Origin: Marthasterias glacialis
Lineage: Eukaryota > Echinodermata > Asteroidea > Forcipulatida > Asteriidae
NCBI GenBank assembly: GCA_911728455.2
Contig: OU452230.1
Span: 139,001 to 203,000 of the forward strand
Reading direction: 5' to 3'
Length of the DNA stretch: 64,000 nucleotides
The notes under the pieces were generated by a model. It worked only from the letters and a program-made list of their open reading frames with translations, searched no databases and was not told the origin of the DNA. Positions within the stretch are counted from its first letter, which is position 1. Every line of letters begins with the position of its first letter. The translations under genes were made by a program, and so were the position numbers. Positions 28,829 through 57,192 of the stretch are shown here, one piece after another.

Positions 28829-29390
28829 GGTGTCCCCAAAAAGAGTAACGCACAAACATGGGAAACTCTACACAATAACCGAGTAGGAGTAATAGATTTC
28901 CATTGACACCGTGAATGAAATTCTCTGATCGTACATCACTGACTTCATTTTCTTGAAAATTGTGTGTACAAATCTTATATTGTAAAGATTGTAACGTCAA
29001 TTCCCAATATGTTAGCTTGGCCTGGCATCATGATGGTTAGTTTAGTTAGGATTTAACTGAAGTTATTATGTTAGGTTATTCAGTGCTTCCTTCAGGAAGA
29101 ATCCAGTGGACTGTGGTTGGAAAGTCTGTAAAATTCAAGCTTGCAAGATGGTTCAACTAACAACTAAGCAACTAGTGTGAGCGGGTTAAGACATTTAAAG
29201 AATCAGGAAGCTACATCTAGCTGCTCATGGTGTGTTTAGAGAAGTCTTCCCCGAGAGCGTTTGTCAAGCCAAGAAACCGATTTGGGGAAATGTGGGACAA
29301 GCCTAAGTCGGAATAAGAGTCAGGGAGACCAGGGACAGCGCGAACTAAAGAGAACATTGTAATAATAATACCGAACATTTTATACCGCGC
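28829..29390 (+). mobile_element. Tc1/mariner-superfamily transposon relic
   Basis: Starts with CAGGGTGTCCCCAAAAAG, typical of mariner-like terminal repeats. At 29147 onward, MVQLTTKQLV, a frame break, then AVKTFKESGSYI resembles the transposase N-terminal helix-turn-helix opening. Next, VFREVFPESVCQAKKPIW and then ESGRPGTARTKENI (about 29310-29355) match the following linker and AT-hook-like GRPR block. Stops and shifts interrupt it, and no catalytic DDE/D region or right terminus is recognised. Confidence 0.72.
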
Positions 29391-30454
29391 CATGTCTGTC
29401 AGAACTGACACTCCTCGCGCAAAGTATTTTTCCTGCAAGGTATTCGGAGTTATGATTTGAAGTATGAGACCTGTTCGTTTAGCACCATGTAACGGTTTAC
29501 AAGGTAGCAGTGCATGATACATAATGTTTTGGCTCATGAACGAATTCAATCATCAGTTGAAAGAAATCTTGTTTGTTTGTGTTTTGCTAAGCTAAATAAT
29601 GCTTTCGTAAATTAAATCGTGTTTTCTTCTCACATGTAAATTGTCCCTTGATCCGACTTGATGGTCTTTTGTCTCGGAATGTGCTGATAATAATGACATT
29701 AAACTGTTCTATTTTCTAGACAATGGTGCATGAGTGGAAAATGCATTTTTATGATAAAAATATAAAAATGGTAATTATGTACAGGTTAGCTATATTCACC
29801 TCGTTTGTGGGTTAGCCTTTTTCGAAGGGGACCTCCGAATATCAAAAATATTGAAAACAGTGAACTAGTCTGCTATAACAATCGAAAATTAACAATTATG
29901 AGATGATTATTAGTAATGAAATTCCGCTGCTCTCAGCTTACACCAAACCGCTATGAAGTGCACGTACGCACTCTCAGAAGGCGATTTATTGACTCAACGT
30001 CGTCACCTAACAAACAACACTTATGCTTCGATGGCTGCAATGCATTCTGGGCAATCCTCAGAAAATCTCACGCACAATATTCACACTCAGCGGGTCATGA
30101 GCTTCATTTTGTTTCTCAACATTCCTCAATACTCCAAATATTTTGTCACAAAAAGGTTATTTCTACTGTATTGACCGTTATTTATTAACTTTAAATAATG
30201 TGCATACATGATAAGGTGGTAGTAAGTTACACAACACAGATGGGAATGTTTGGTATAGTCAATATAGATCTAAGAAAAGATTAAACAATGCGGATTTAAC
30301 GAAGAAGAGTGGAAATTTGGTAGAATTAATCTTAAAATGTAGATATTTAAACTATGCAATTGAGACCCCAAAAGATATGCACAAAGGAAACATAATTTGT
30401 CTCACTAAAACACATCGAGATGTTAATCACTGACCGACTCAAGCCCCCCTCCCC

Positions 30455-30655
30455 TACCACCACCTTCACCACCACCACCACCATCACCACCATCCATCAT
30501 CATCACCACCACCATCACCACCACCACCACCACCATCATCACCATCATCACGACCACCTCCACCATCACCACCACCACCATCATCATCATCATCACCATC
30601 ACCATCATCACCACCACCTCCTCCACTCACACCTCCACTCACACCTCCACCATCA
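30455..30655. repeat. (CAC/CAT)n trinucleotide microsatellite
   Basis: About 200 bases of CAC and CAT triplets with minor interruptions; opens a poly-His frame that is a composition artefact. Confidence 0.95.
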
Positions 30656-32756
30656 CTACGAAGACACGGGGGGAAAAAACCCTAAACCGTGTAGTTTTCG
30701 CATAACTTTTAAAGGTAATTTACTTTTCTCCCTCCCCTCCACTCATCATCTTTTCCCTCCTTTTAAACATGTTTCCTTTGAAAAAATATCAAATCTTCTG
30801 TCTGCCCTACAAGTATATAAAAATCTAAACGGTTTTGCAATGAGATATAGGACTAACTTTAGGTCTGTTTTCTGAATGAGTAATTTCCCCGCTGACGTAG
30901 CATTGGAGTTTGGTTGGATACTTAAAGTATTGCTTCCATGATACGCAAAACCGGTCTGTAAGATGCACATTTAATTATCACAGTTAATTAGCTAATTATT
31001 TCAGGGTTTCACCTCATTATGCAGTATTCTAAATAGACAAACAAACACAAGACTCCTGAAGTAGGCCAGGGTCAAGCTCAGCAGACATGCCAACATCAAT
31101 AAAGTCAACAAAGTCATGGGCTGTGTTCCTTGATTTCCCGCCATTGCACCCTTTCAGTGCATTGGTAGCTATGCTTACAAAGCCAAGCAGACGATTGGAA
31201 CTGACTTGGCGTTCCGCAGTCGTCATTTGTAATCATCATAAATTGGTTTTTACCGGGAAGTCCTCAGTAATTGACCCCCTGTGTACATTTGCGCCACGAA
31301 TTAGCCTCGTTTTCCGCCGGCGCTGAGCGTTCGGCAGCCGGCGGACCCAATTATGTTCTCGCTTTATGCAATTGCCCTTGGACGAATGCCCTTGAATTAA
31401 ATGTTTCTCTTTTTTAAGAGGCAGGAATCAGAGTAAAGGCAGTTCCCGAAAGATCGTCTTGGTAAATTTGTTTTGATGGCAATGTTTGACCCACAATTTG
31501 GCAATAGCCGGTACGTATGTAAATAAATTTAAAGAACAGCCCAGATCTTTGTTGACATTAGAACTAAATTCACGAGGGGACCGGACTACTTAATCTTCAG
31601 AAAGGGCATCTAATAATTATTTAATCTTCTTACACTGCGTTCTTCTACCTTCCATCGGTCACGTTCATTCACTCAAATTCTAAAATTGAAATTTTATTTT
31701 ATTTGATGCCTAAAACAGCGTGTACTCTTATTTGCCCTAGTTCAGGTTTTTTTCTCTGTGAGTTGGTTTAAATTCTCCCTCGAAGCGAAAGGCCTGACAG
31801 CTCGTCAGAAATTTGAATTTCTCAAATTATATTATTCAAAATACATTTATTAATATAAAATCTTTACAAAATTAAGTTTAAAAAAAATAGCCTCGGACTA
31901 GATGAAGAGTTAATTGGACCAATGGAAATGGCTCGCCTGAATGTGAACAAAAACATTTCAATATTGAAGAGATTTACTTACAATGTCCTGGAATAGATCC
32001 TTCTGACTAAGCTGGTGTTTGCATTGTTATATGAATATAACAGAAATCTTATGTTTACTAATTTTTACATTCTGATGAAAACGGAATTCCCAAACAGCCC
32101 ATAACAAACAAAACAAACAAACAGAAAACATGTTTTTCGTTCATAACTCTAAAAACAACCTTTTTTTAAAGAGGGCGTGTATATGGATTCACATCGTTAT
32201 CATTAAAGTGAATGGGAATTTCAATATCTTTGTCCACTAATATAAACTTAGTCCAACTTTAATATGTGCACTAAGACTGCTTTAAAATACCCCTAAATTT
32301 CTCCAAATTAATTGTGGTAATATCACAATTAATTTTGAGAAATTCAGGAGTAATGTGTGCAGCCTATTGTATGCCGGCCATATTGTCTGCTAACAGCAAA
32401 CGCACATATGCACATTGTGTTTGTGAAGTAATGGTGGTCAACAAAATGTAGTGTTCAAGCATTGTTCAAGTCAGTAATCTTACCTGTGTTAGAGGCTCAG
32501 AGGTTTGCTTGATCGCCATTTTTTTAAAAGTATATCCTGTTGATACTGCGGAGTATATTATGCCATGTTGTGGTACCAGTGTGTAAAGTTATGTCAGCAT
32601 CATCATTCTTAGCTTCGATGTGGTACTATAGTAGTTCTGACATGGTCAAGGTGGCGATTGATGCTACGGTCCGTGGCATAGTTATAGGTATACCATACCA
32701 GATATGTGGCAAAGGGAGTCTCCACCACCCCAAATGTTCACAGACCCTTACAACCC

Positions 32757-32774
32757 CCCCCCCCCCCCCCCCCA
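32757..32774. repeat. poly-C tract
   Basis: Uninterrupted run of about 18 C. Confidence 0.95.
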
Positions 32775-33054
32775 GCGAACATCCTCTAAAGAATTCCTGA
32801 GATTCCCGGTACACATTGAAGACACAATGGAGGGGTACACAATGCCACATATCGAACACTAAACGGTTGCAGGAGCTGTATTGTTCAGGTTAACAACAGA
32901 AATATCTACATTCCGTTTAACAAGAATCACCACCCCCAATATATATAAATATATTAACAAAAAAACATCTTAAAATAAGGTAAAATGTGCTTAATTGATG
33001 CGTGAACTGCCTAAAAAGTTGATGACTGGGCAGGAAACAAAAGCTACGGTATAA

Positions 33055-33185
33055 AATAAAAAACAACCAAACAAACAACTCAAGAAACGAAAAACAAACA
33101 AACAAAAAACAACCCAACAAACAACACAACAACCAAAGATCACAACAAACAACCCAACAAACAAACTAACAAACAAACACAAACG
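33055..33185. repeat. AAAC/AACA low-complexity tract
   Basis: Irregular CAAA and CAAC repeats over about 130 bases. Confidence 0.9.
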
Positions 33186-36100
33186 ACAACTTGAAATAAA
33201 AGATTTTAAAAAAACATCCTGATTGTTTTCTTTTAATGCCGAATCGCTCAATTTTTCCCCTCAGCCCCAATATTGTGTCTCATTTGATGAACAAATATCA
33301 AAGATCAATCCTGGCGTTAGATTCTCTAACTTCTCCAAAGTTGTCCGATGTATTCACGGTACCATAGAAATGTATTTAAAAGGTCTGTATTAATTTGTCA
33401 CTTGAAAAACCATTTTCTCAATTACAAGATGAGTCTAATAGTTAAATCAAAGAGCGGACTTCAGTGTCAGAAATATGCCTTGTTATCCTATCCCCGTTTA
33501 ACTATTCACTCGTTTTGGGATTTCACTGAACAAAACAATTCCATTAAATATATTTTGTAAAATGTGTTATTTCGTCAATATAACAATGTGCACTAGTTAC
33601 AGTCTGGTATTCTCCTGCATTCCTTGGTCCATATAGCGCCCTTACTGATGAGCGTAAGCTCTGTCATTTGGGTATCCCCTAACATATTTTAATGGATGAC
33701 ATTAATTAAACATAATTAACATTATTCCACAAGCCCATTCTATCGAATGTTGCTAAACTTCGGTTGCTTAGTGTGTAATTTCAGACTAGCCCTTGTAGCG
33801 TAAGGGGTCAATATATACACATCTCAAAAACTGACAAACATGAGACAATAAATTATCCACACACCACAACAATTTGGTACATACTGTATATTTTATTATT
33901 TCAAGAATCGTGTCTTAGAGACACACACACGTCACATTTCATTTGAACTGTGGAAGGACATTATAGAACAATGAAAAACGGTCGCTATGGTAACGGTAAC
34001 AAAATATCTAATCCTACATTTTAGAACCCACGATTTGTTGTTCAATATTTTAAAATTAAACTCCCTAAAACCACCGGTTGTAATTACATACATGTATTGT
34101 TTAAAACTGAGCAGTTGTAAAATAAGTTTGGATGACTTTTGTGTAAAACTAGTTTTCACTTAAATTGTTCATTTGTGACAACTTCTAAAGTGAGGGCCCG
34201 TGATTTCAAATTTCCACTACCTCCTTAACACATGTGGATAAATATAGAATAACATTGAACAACATCAAAGGAAATCTCAGGACAATTATCGGAAAACAAA
34301 TTAATAAGTCTTTGAAAGTAAAGATGTGAGGGATATTCTCGAAAGACTGTTGAGGTCTAAGGACAACAGACCGTTAAACATAGCGGTAAACCATATCTGG
34401 TTCCCCATATACAGATTGACAATAATCGATCTTCTTGTTCTTTTTCAGGAACATGGGGAACCATACTATCTCCCTTCTAGCCTCAGGTTGGTGACATCAA
34501 TTTAAAGGGGAACAAGATGGCTGCACAATGCTAAAGGTATGTTCAAACAAGTCTGACCTACTATGGTATCTTTACCTTGGAACCGCCTCAAAGCTACGAA
34601 CATGTTTCGCAATAACAAAACGTCCTGCCGTAACCCATCCTCTGTACTGTGGAGGCTATGAAACTACTTCTAACAATATAAAGACATTTTTTTTATGAAT
34701 ACAAAAATATGTCATTTTCCTGCTTTATATCAATTGAGTGTACTTCTGCCTTACATTATTACATAACTACAAAGAGCTTTTGGGGTATAAAAACGTTTTT
34801 CCGGTAACAAAGAATCTCATACGCTCTGGTTTTAACCAGACCCTTTTTGTACAAAACAGCAAAATACAGTAATAGACAAGCCCAACTATTTAAAATAGTA
34901 ATACAAAGGTCTAACGAGTATGTAATGTACCTAGCCCCTATGGGTTTAAACAATGTGAATTACATTGTTTTAAAACAATACAAAACAATCCTAAAACACA
35001 GTACTATCGACAAAATACAACATTGGCATGTCCATTGGCAGGGTATATTAATACATATTCCAAAGCGTATATAAATATGCATATTCATAGATATGTGCAT
35101 TGTGTACACGTATACGTCATGTATGTGTATACATTATTTACGCAACATATTTATAAATTTATACATAAAGATATACCTCATATATATGCATGAGTATAGT
35201 ACATGTTTACATAGCCAAAATAATAGACCTAAAACTACCTATAAACATAAAATAGTTCATTTTGTATATTATGATACAATATAATTTGGTGCAGTATAAA
35301 GTGTATTAAAACAAAGCGTGGAATTATTCCAATTTAGTTTAAGCTCAGCATTTAGGTTCTTTTTTCTCAATTCGGAAAATGTAAGATCGTTTGTAATCGT
35401 TCGTTGTTGAGAAGAACGATCAATATTAGGGTTTTTTAACGACATTAGCATTTGTAATTTTTCCATATTACACAAGTGTCATGTTATCAGTAGCATGTTT
35501 CGATTTGCCTGATAAACTAACTCCAGACGTATTAAAAGGACAATCATGAGTCTACTATTCAACCCAATGTTGTATCATATTCAATCCATTTCAAGACTGG
35601 AAGTCAACCCAACATGCAGGTTTGTGTTCTATTGCGCCAAATGTGGTTCAAATATAAACAGTGTAGACCCAAAAGGCTAGTATTACCGTTTTGATTTCTG
35701 ATGAGATCATCCTGTAGATGAATATCCTTCCCCATCCCCCATGTCATAAATGTTCACTTTTATAAAGTGTCTTAAAATAGAAGTTCTTATACGATAAAAA
35801 GATAGGATATAAGTATTACATCTAAATGTGGAATAAGTTTCTATTTTAAATAAAAAATACGGCAATTAAAAAAACTATTTCATTTCAAAGTTTTATTTCC
35901 AGCTGCGGTTAGGACGTTACAATTATTTTCAAAAACTAGACACGTGATTCGTGTTTTCAGTAAAAAAAAAAAAAAAAAATGTACATAAAGCTAGTTGTTA
36001 CACTTCAATTAACTTTAAATAACTGATGAACTCTAGTCAGGGTCAATAGATAATCAAGGGCAGATAATAAAAAACAACGGCAATTATATGTTTTGATCAT

Positions 36101-38656
36101 GTTTCGATGGTAAAAGCCAGACTTGTTTTTAAGTTTGACAAATATCACAGTAAAACAAACAATTCTTTGAAGTATACCTCTATTAAAGAACTGTCTGCTT
36201 TTTCCTTTACAGGAACGAAAAAACCACTTACGGTTTAATTTTTTCTATGATATCATCCTTATGTCGTCAATATTCAAAATACAAAATACACCGTACATTT
36301 AACGAATTTTGCTTTGGCAGTTTAGTACGAAGAAGATTATAGCTCTGCGACGTTAACGAATTACGTTTGTTTTTGTTGTTTTTGTTTTGTTTTGTTTTTT
36401 TCTTTCCATTTTTTTTGTTTTTTGTTTTGTTTTGGCAAATAGTTGGAGTTGTAGTTTCCCACTTAAAAACACCTCTTAAAGTCCATAACACCCTTTGATA
36501 GCAAGAAAATGGCATACAATATATAACAGGAAAATCATCAAACAAAAAAATAATCATAATTGATTTCAAAAGCAATCTTTAAAGTCATGAAACTATATTA
36601 TTAAAACGAAACAAACCACGGAGCCCTCTTTGCGGCTCCGGACACAAACTAACATAAGCAGCAAAAACAAATAATTATACAACATAGCAGTGAAAACGGC
36701 AGCCATTTTAATTTCTTGTCAGTAAAGGTGGATGAGTAGTATTGTTTATTATTAATTTTTAGTTATATACAAAATTCACACTCTTACTTAACTCTCACTG
36801 CTTGGCAACGGTAGAAATTTTATCCTCAATTGGCTCAAATGATTTGAAGATTATCATTCTTTTAATTTCAGTTTGTATGAATTCTCTTTCATTTTGACAC
36901 TCAATTTCCTTGCGTTTACAGACTCCCTCAGTTCTAAACAAAACAATCTAGTTGAAACTATGAATTTCTAGTCACTGTACCCTTTCAAACGGGTGCTATT
37001 TTTGTGTACACATGACTATAGTAAGGATCAAAACTGAAAATATAAGTTGGCAAAATATTGCAGCGATGTTGAGTTGTATCTGGTGATTTTGGTGGTGATT
37101 TTAATCGTATATTATGTAAGATGATAATTGGTAGTAAATTGCTCGGGAAAGTGTAGTATGTGATATACCCAAAAACAAGCATTCAAAAAATTGAATAGTT
37201 AATCAAACCAACTTCAAAATGAATTTCCCCAGGAATGTTCAAAAATGGGGCGATTACAATTTGTGCAAATTTGAAGTTATTACTTAATGTTGAAAATGGG
37301 CATACCCTCTCCCAAAATCCGACGATGTGTTAGGGTAATTGATCATAATGTGCAAGATAAAATATTTTAAAAATTCAAGTTTTTGTTTAACTCAAATTAA
37401 AAGGAAAGGATTTATTACTTAATATGAATAAAAATCGATTGAACGATTCGTTGGGTGACCTACCAATATGAAAATCTACAATACAAAAAACCAAACACTC
37501 CTAAATCTAACGGCAACTGACTTTTTGTAAGTTATAGACTTGTTAAGCCTCACATTTATGTCTCACATTGACTCTCGCACATCATTGTTAAAAATAGCAT
37601 AACAATTTAATTTTCAGCATAGAATTCTTATGCGGCCAAACCAAATTGATTACCATCTCGTTTTGTCATTTGTTAGATCATCATTTCGTTTACGAGAACA
37701 ATATATTTTGTTTACCTTTGTTTACACGGAAGTGTTTACTTCTGTCCTAACTACCAAACTTTCCGTGATTTTCCACTCTTCAAAGACCCTTGATAGCACC
37801 ATGTTCTTGCTACAGTTACGAATCCAGTTTTTAGTGGCTTATTACGCAGGCCGCAAAATGTGTTACGTGCACAAACCGTGATAACGTCACGTGTACCAAA
37901 TACACTGCTTCATCTGAATGATTTTTAACTTCAACTGTATGAATAAGTGTGAGTTAATTACATTCAGTATTAAGTCATCAACATATTGCCATTGCTATTT
38001 TATAATTTTGGGGATGGAACTTTTTAAACTTGTACTTAAAAAACACATTTTGAATCAATATGAACATTACTGTACTGTTAAACCACCAATATCTCCCATA
38101 TCATAATTCAAAACAATAATAATATATTACATTAAGGTATTAATACAGAAAAAAATATTGTTTCTATACTCCATTACATGAAGTCGGAAACAAATTAAAT
38201 TTTCCCTTGGAACTGTGGGACAGATAGAACGAAGTGACGTCACAGCCTTTTTGAAAGGCTCTTGTAAAAATGACAAGCTCTTTAAGTATAAGATAAACTC
38301 ATAATCACACCAGTGTCCGCAAGTTGGAGGGCGCCATCTTTGTTGGATATCATTGTAGGACTTAAGATTTTATCTTAGAAGGTAACGAACCATAAAACAC
38401 ATCTTAGACTCATTGAATGAATCTCCAAACTGTAGTGTTACTTTGGATTATCCAACAGTTCCACCAACACTGTCATTTTGGTTTTCGGTGTTTCTAGTTT
38501 TTTTTGTTTTTTGCTTTGTTTTTTGTTTCTTTTTTTTAAGGGGGGATGTTATTGGGTTGTTTGTTTTCATCTCTCTTTCTCTTTCTTGCCTCCTTTTATA
38601 TAAATTCGACATACCTATATTACTATGACAACGTGCCCTCTACGGCGACCCAGTTA

Positions 38657-52203
<13,547 letters not shown>

Positions 52204-52600
52204 TGGTGAGCTATGTAAAGATCAACGCGCTCATTCACCACCGACCTCTAACTACCTATCTCGTAACCTTAGAACCGCAGACAGGGCAAAATGCCTAAAG
52301 TGACATCGTCGGTTGGGCTGCCCGCCGGAGCGGAGTAATTCTCTGCCGTGTAGCAACGGGGGCGTGAGCTCCGCTGTACGGCACAATAGCTGAACTCTGA
52401 CACTTACTGTTTGAAACTGTCGGGTTACCATGACGGCCCCTTGCCTTTTATGGCAGGGGATGTCAGGCGAGTTCACCAGGTTGATTGGCGGATGGTTAAT
52501 CAGTGTATCCACGGTCACGGCCTTTGGGCCCATCAGTCATAACAACTAGCGCGCCTCTGATTGGTTCCCGTCATGATTTAATAAATTATATTCATGAATA
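52204..52600 (-). promoter_or_regulatory. COUP-TF promoter / 5' UTR region
   Basis: Locally GC/CpG-richer sequence upstream of the leader donor, with a CCAAT box on the minus strand (GAACCAATCAGAGG, about 52553-52566) next to GCGCGC. An open frame here (52252-52533, minus) has no recognisable similarity and is treated as leader. Confidence 0.4.
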
Positions 52601-55600
52601 ATGCATGTAGGAGGTCTGAGTACAGTATCCCTACGCCATGGCAGGATTACCAGCGCTGTTGTTTGGCAACTGGTAAACTAATCAAGTAATCGTGAATGTC
52701 CCCGCCAATGACTCCCACCCTAAGATGCACTATTGGCACTCAACTGGCACATTTTGAGCCAAGTCACAAGGGCAGATAGAGAGTCAGTGTGTGTGAACAA
52801 CCAACCATGAGAGACTCATCAGATCCCGCGGTGATGTGAGAACCATTGACCGCTTTAACGTCTTTGCTAGTTTTGACGCCGCTGCAATATGTCATACGGT
52901 CAAAATCAAAATGGAAATGCTGTCCAAATTCGATTCCCGAATCGAGTGATTGTTGATTTATTATAATCAACAAAACCGACGAATGAAGATGTGCCGTACG
53001 TACCAGTACGTAATTGCTTCATGAAGACGAAGTTATGTCAAACTATGTAGGTAGATCAAACCTGAACTGCCAATGAATGAGCAGCCCACCAGAACATTCA
53101 AATTTAACAAATATATTCCACTTCTGTAAAAAAAAAAAAAAAAAAAAAAAAAAATCAAAATCGAAAATGTTGTGGTTTGGATTTATACTTCCAATGTTTT
53201 CTACCACAAAAAGGAACATAATATACCAGCAGCCAATTCATAAATTGTAATTACCCTTGCCAGTATGTCCTTGTATTTCCTGAATTTAAGTTTTCATTTC
53301 AAACAGAAAACAAAATGTCCTGATAGTACTGGGGCGATACAGGGTAATCCCAGGACTGTAACCCGGAAGAGCCGTTTGAACCTGAGTTCGCAATTCCAAG
53401 TACTACCATTCACCCCTCCGTAACACCGACCCAAATAAAACAAGTTTTGCCGTATATAGCGAATGCCCGGGTGCCCTTAGTTTGCAAGCTTATCATTTTT
53501 CTGCGTAGACACGAAACGTTCAATAGGCATATCATGAGCTCACCAAAATGTGCTCGTTAAAAAATCATATGTTTTTTTATGCTGTCTAGACGGTTTGTTG
53601 TTGCGTTTGCTTATTTATTTGTTGGGTTGTTTTTTGTTTGATTGTTCCAGGTTCTTTTATTAAAAAAAAAAGTCGCATTGACTCATGTTGATTATTTTTT
53701 TAACTCTCGCCACAGTTGCATTAGGCCATAAAGAAATTTGTACAATGTATCAAAAAACAAGAAATCATGCCGTCCTTCTTCGTCTTTTAAAAACTTGAAC
53801 TTGTACAGTGTCTTAAATGTCGCCATCATTTAGACAGATTACCACTCTTCAATTTCGCGCTCAATTTGCAAACACTGTTTACATCATACGAATCGGTCAA
53901 GGGTGGAATCAGTCAGTTGACATTAATTCTGTTAAATTACTTACAATACGCTAGATTGACATGGCCTTTCCACTTGCTTTCTAGCCCTTATGACCCCCAC
54001 ACAGTTTACGATCTACCTAAACCTACCCTCATAGATAACGTTGGTAGATTATCTGCACCAAGAGGCAGTTTGTACTCAACTCATGCAGATATATAAATAT
54101 CATATTTTGTTGTTGTCGTCTACAGGTCATCACAGCCAAGTTCAAAGCCGTGTATTTTCTGTGTTAGCTAGACAGTATTGTCTGGCGGCATTGTTAAGTG
54201 GTGACCTTAGCGAAAAAAAGCCAGACAAACCAATGAATCGATATAGGTCCTTTTATGCACTGAGATATTATATTGTTTGGTGTTGGTTGACTTGCCAAGC
54301 GCATGCAAACAGTTTGACGGTGGAGACTGAACGACGTTCTACCCCAGTGGATACGATAGTGGCATTGAACATGAAAATTACCACTCAGCAACTAAGCGCT
54401 GGTTTGGAAGGCATTTTGCCTATAACTGGTGTACTAAAAAATCACCGATAACCAGTGTTTGTTTCCATTTTTTGAAGCATAAAAAATGTTAATCATGGTA
54501 GCTCTGATTCTGTCGTGAATAATTTTATGATGAACACATACGAAATAATCATACCGGCCTTGTAAATATAAATAGATGCCAAAAGGACTATGTAAAAATA
54601 CATACACAGACAGAGCCCGTGTGGCTAAATCATGAAAAAAGTAACATAAAAATAGATACGACTATAAAGTCATCTGAAAATAATTGTTAGTAATGTTGTA
54701 TATATATATAACCCCCGTATGTTGCTTTAAGTTACTGTTTGTGTTATTTCGTTTTCGTTGATACATCTACTATAATGGGCCGAGTCTAATTAGCGACAAA
54801 GAAACAATTATATACAAACTATTTCAACATAACTGCTATTTCAATTCTTATCGTAAGAACATCACTTTATGCTGTACTGCATAAAATCGGAATGTATGGG
54901 GTTTTCAGTTTTTCTTTGCAAAAATGCTATAATCTGTTTGATATAATCCTATTACGACGTGGGTAGGGTTTTCACTCAGCTTGATATAAAGGTTTTGTAT
55001 TTATATACGGTTGCATTCAATAGATTCTTCCCATAGGATACGGGTCAATTAACACCATCAATACATGTGACCTTTCGTCTAACGTATGTGTCTAGTTTAT
55101 CACAAAGATTTACTTTTTTATGGTTATTAACATTCAAAATATTTTGTTTTACGTACCTTTGTTAAACAAGCCTACTATTTTTATACTTTAATCGACTTAA
55201 CCAGTCTTTCGCGTTGATAATTTGGTTGCACAATTTTCTTTCCTCCTCATGTAAAAGCAACGTAGCCTAAGTGGGAAGCCAAGGTCCCAAAATATAAATA
55301 TGCACGAGACTTGCGCAGTTTATTGCAAAGTTACCATCAAACGTATGTTTTGATTTTGTTTTTGTTAAGAAACTTACCCTCGAAAAAGCAGTGCCCCCTA
55401 TCAGCCTCTAGATACAGTGACACTTGCTATAATCTGTCAATTTTAACTGAAATTGCCCCCTCTGCAAATATCTGTGCCCCCTTGCCCCCCTTCAAAAAAG
55501 ATTCTGACTACGCCACTGCGAAAAAGTTAGACAATCTCAAAAATGACTGTTGTGCCTTTCCAACTGATGTGGCCGGACAGCGCTATCGCAACTATCCTCT

Positions 55601-57180
55601 CGGAGAATTTTTACAATTGCCATCGTGACCCTAGCGGGTAGATAACTTTGTTTTAACATTAAGTAAATGTATTAAAAATGACACTTTAAACTTCCCCTAT
55701 ACCATCCTCAGATTGGTTTTGTCTACTACAACACACCCAGTGATTAAAGTTCAATGTCATAGCCTAAAAGATATGCCATCTGATTGCCTGTTTCAAACCA
55801 TCGGTTGTTTATTGTGTAGCCAGAAGTACGTCTGAGGCCCACTTGCTTTATTTTGATACATAGATCAGTCGTCTGCATAACTGTATTAGTTACCACTTTG
55901 ACGATACTGAAAGTTGGCGTTCTGTACAATCAGTACATTGTAATTTGTATATGAACCGCTCCGAATTCCCGCAAAATGTTGGACAAAAATAGCTCACTAA
56001 AAATTACCTCGTTTTTGTTTTTTTTTTCTGTTTGTTGCTTTTGGACTATTTTTTATATAATGGCATCTGGAAAACAGCCACATAGTAATTAAGTTGACTT
56101 TGTTGTAATCCTTCAGGTGCGCCATTGTCCTGTCTTTTGAATGTTTACGGTATTGTTTAATTTTTGTTTTGTGTTTTTATCTATTGCCTTTGTATAATAA
56201 TTTTAATGTTTTTACCTGTGAATTAACCAAAGAAATGAAAATGAAAATGCTATGTAGATCTTGGAGCAATAAATATTTTGAAGGGACTTTTGAAGAACGT
56301 GTCATCTTGAAACGTATATACCACAATACAACTAACAGTGTGATTGTGGTGATTTTATTGATGGTCGTTAACATTGTGCTCTCTGATATAAGGCGGTCAA
56401 CTACCTATATAAGGCGGCCAGGAATACTACCACTGGTACACATCGCCTTTAATTAATCGATGGAAGCAGCTAGGCAAGGCATAAAGCTAACATCACATCC
56501 CGCTAGAGTTCAAGACAGGAAAGCAAAACACAACACGTATACTTCATGTAGTTTCAATCTGCTGATCGGTTAGGGAATTCCCCGGATTTATTTGCCTTCG
56601 ATTAGTGGTTATTCTCCTACTGATCTTCAATAATCTGGTCTATCTCTGTGGATATGTACAAGAGGTAGTCCAATTATTATGACCTACATGTCAATGACCT
56701 CAATCTAACGAGCCAGTACACTATGACGTCACAACGCTGACCATTCATGAGTAAACACCAAGCTATAATCATAGAGAAGGGACATGCTATACGTCTGGGG
56801 ACCAAAACGTCACCTTTGTGCTCCGGGCACCCATGAGCTATCAACTGTGGGAGATTAACGCGGGTGCAAGTTTGTGGATTTTTGTTTTTGTCACATCACT
56901 TTGGGTGGAACGATTACATTTAAAACTTACAATTTAAAAAATAAAAAATAAAACAAAATAGGGAAAACATCCGATTCGAAATGTCAAATTGCGAATTAAC
57001 GCTGTTTGTGTTAAGTAAACCGCGTTTGACTGCACAAACAAACCGAAGTTAGGTAATAATATCTTCAAGTGGGATAATTGATTCGTTACTTAGCGCGAAA
57101 ATACACATTGTTTCGCATGAATTTTGCGTGATGTTGCAAGGAGCGGACGAGTTGACGGGACAACGACGTCCGTGGCCGCA
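52600..57180. other. COUP-TF upstream intergenic region
   Basis: No coding sequence recognised. An A-run lies at about 53129-53153. A fragment at about 55385-55520 with GCCCCCTTGCCCCCCTTCAA and GACTACGCCACTG looks like a dispersed repeat. A CRE-like TGACGTCA is at 56724-56731, with TGACCT half-sites near 56680 and 56695. Confidence 0.4.
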
Positions 57181-57192
57181 TTTCGTAACCAC

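Larger units (their letters stand above)
29400..38656. other. gene desert between mariner relic and COUP-TF
   Basis: No coding sequence is recognised on either strand. It contains a (CAY)n microsatellite at 30455-30655, a C-run at 32757-32774, AAAC-rich low complexity at 33055-33185, an A-run near 35961 and T/G-rich low complexity at 36365-36435. A CRE-like TGACGTCA occurs at 38235. Part of the right end may be COUP-TF 3' UTR, whose end cannot be placed. Confidence 0.45.

Noticed and set aside
30420..30875. 151-codon poly-His open frame
   Set aside because: Produced entirely by the (CAY)n microsatellite; no conserved sequence outside the repeat.
52252..52533. Minus-strand 93-codon frame upstream of COUP-TF as a separate protein
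   Set aside because: Lies in the predicted 5' leader/promoter, no similarity recognised; GC-rich sequence is open by chance.
54041..54451. 136-codon frame upstream of COUP-TF
   Set aside because: Begins at TTG, unremarkable composition, no domain and no splice context.
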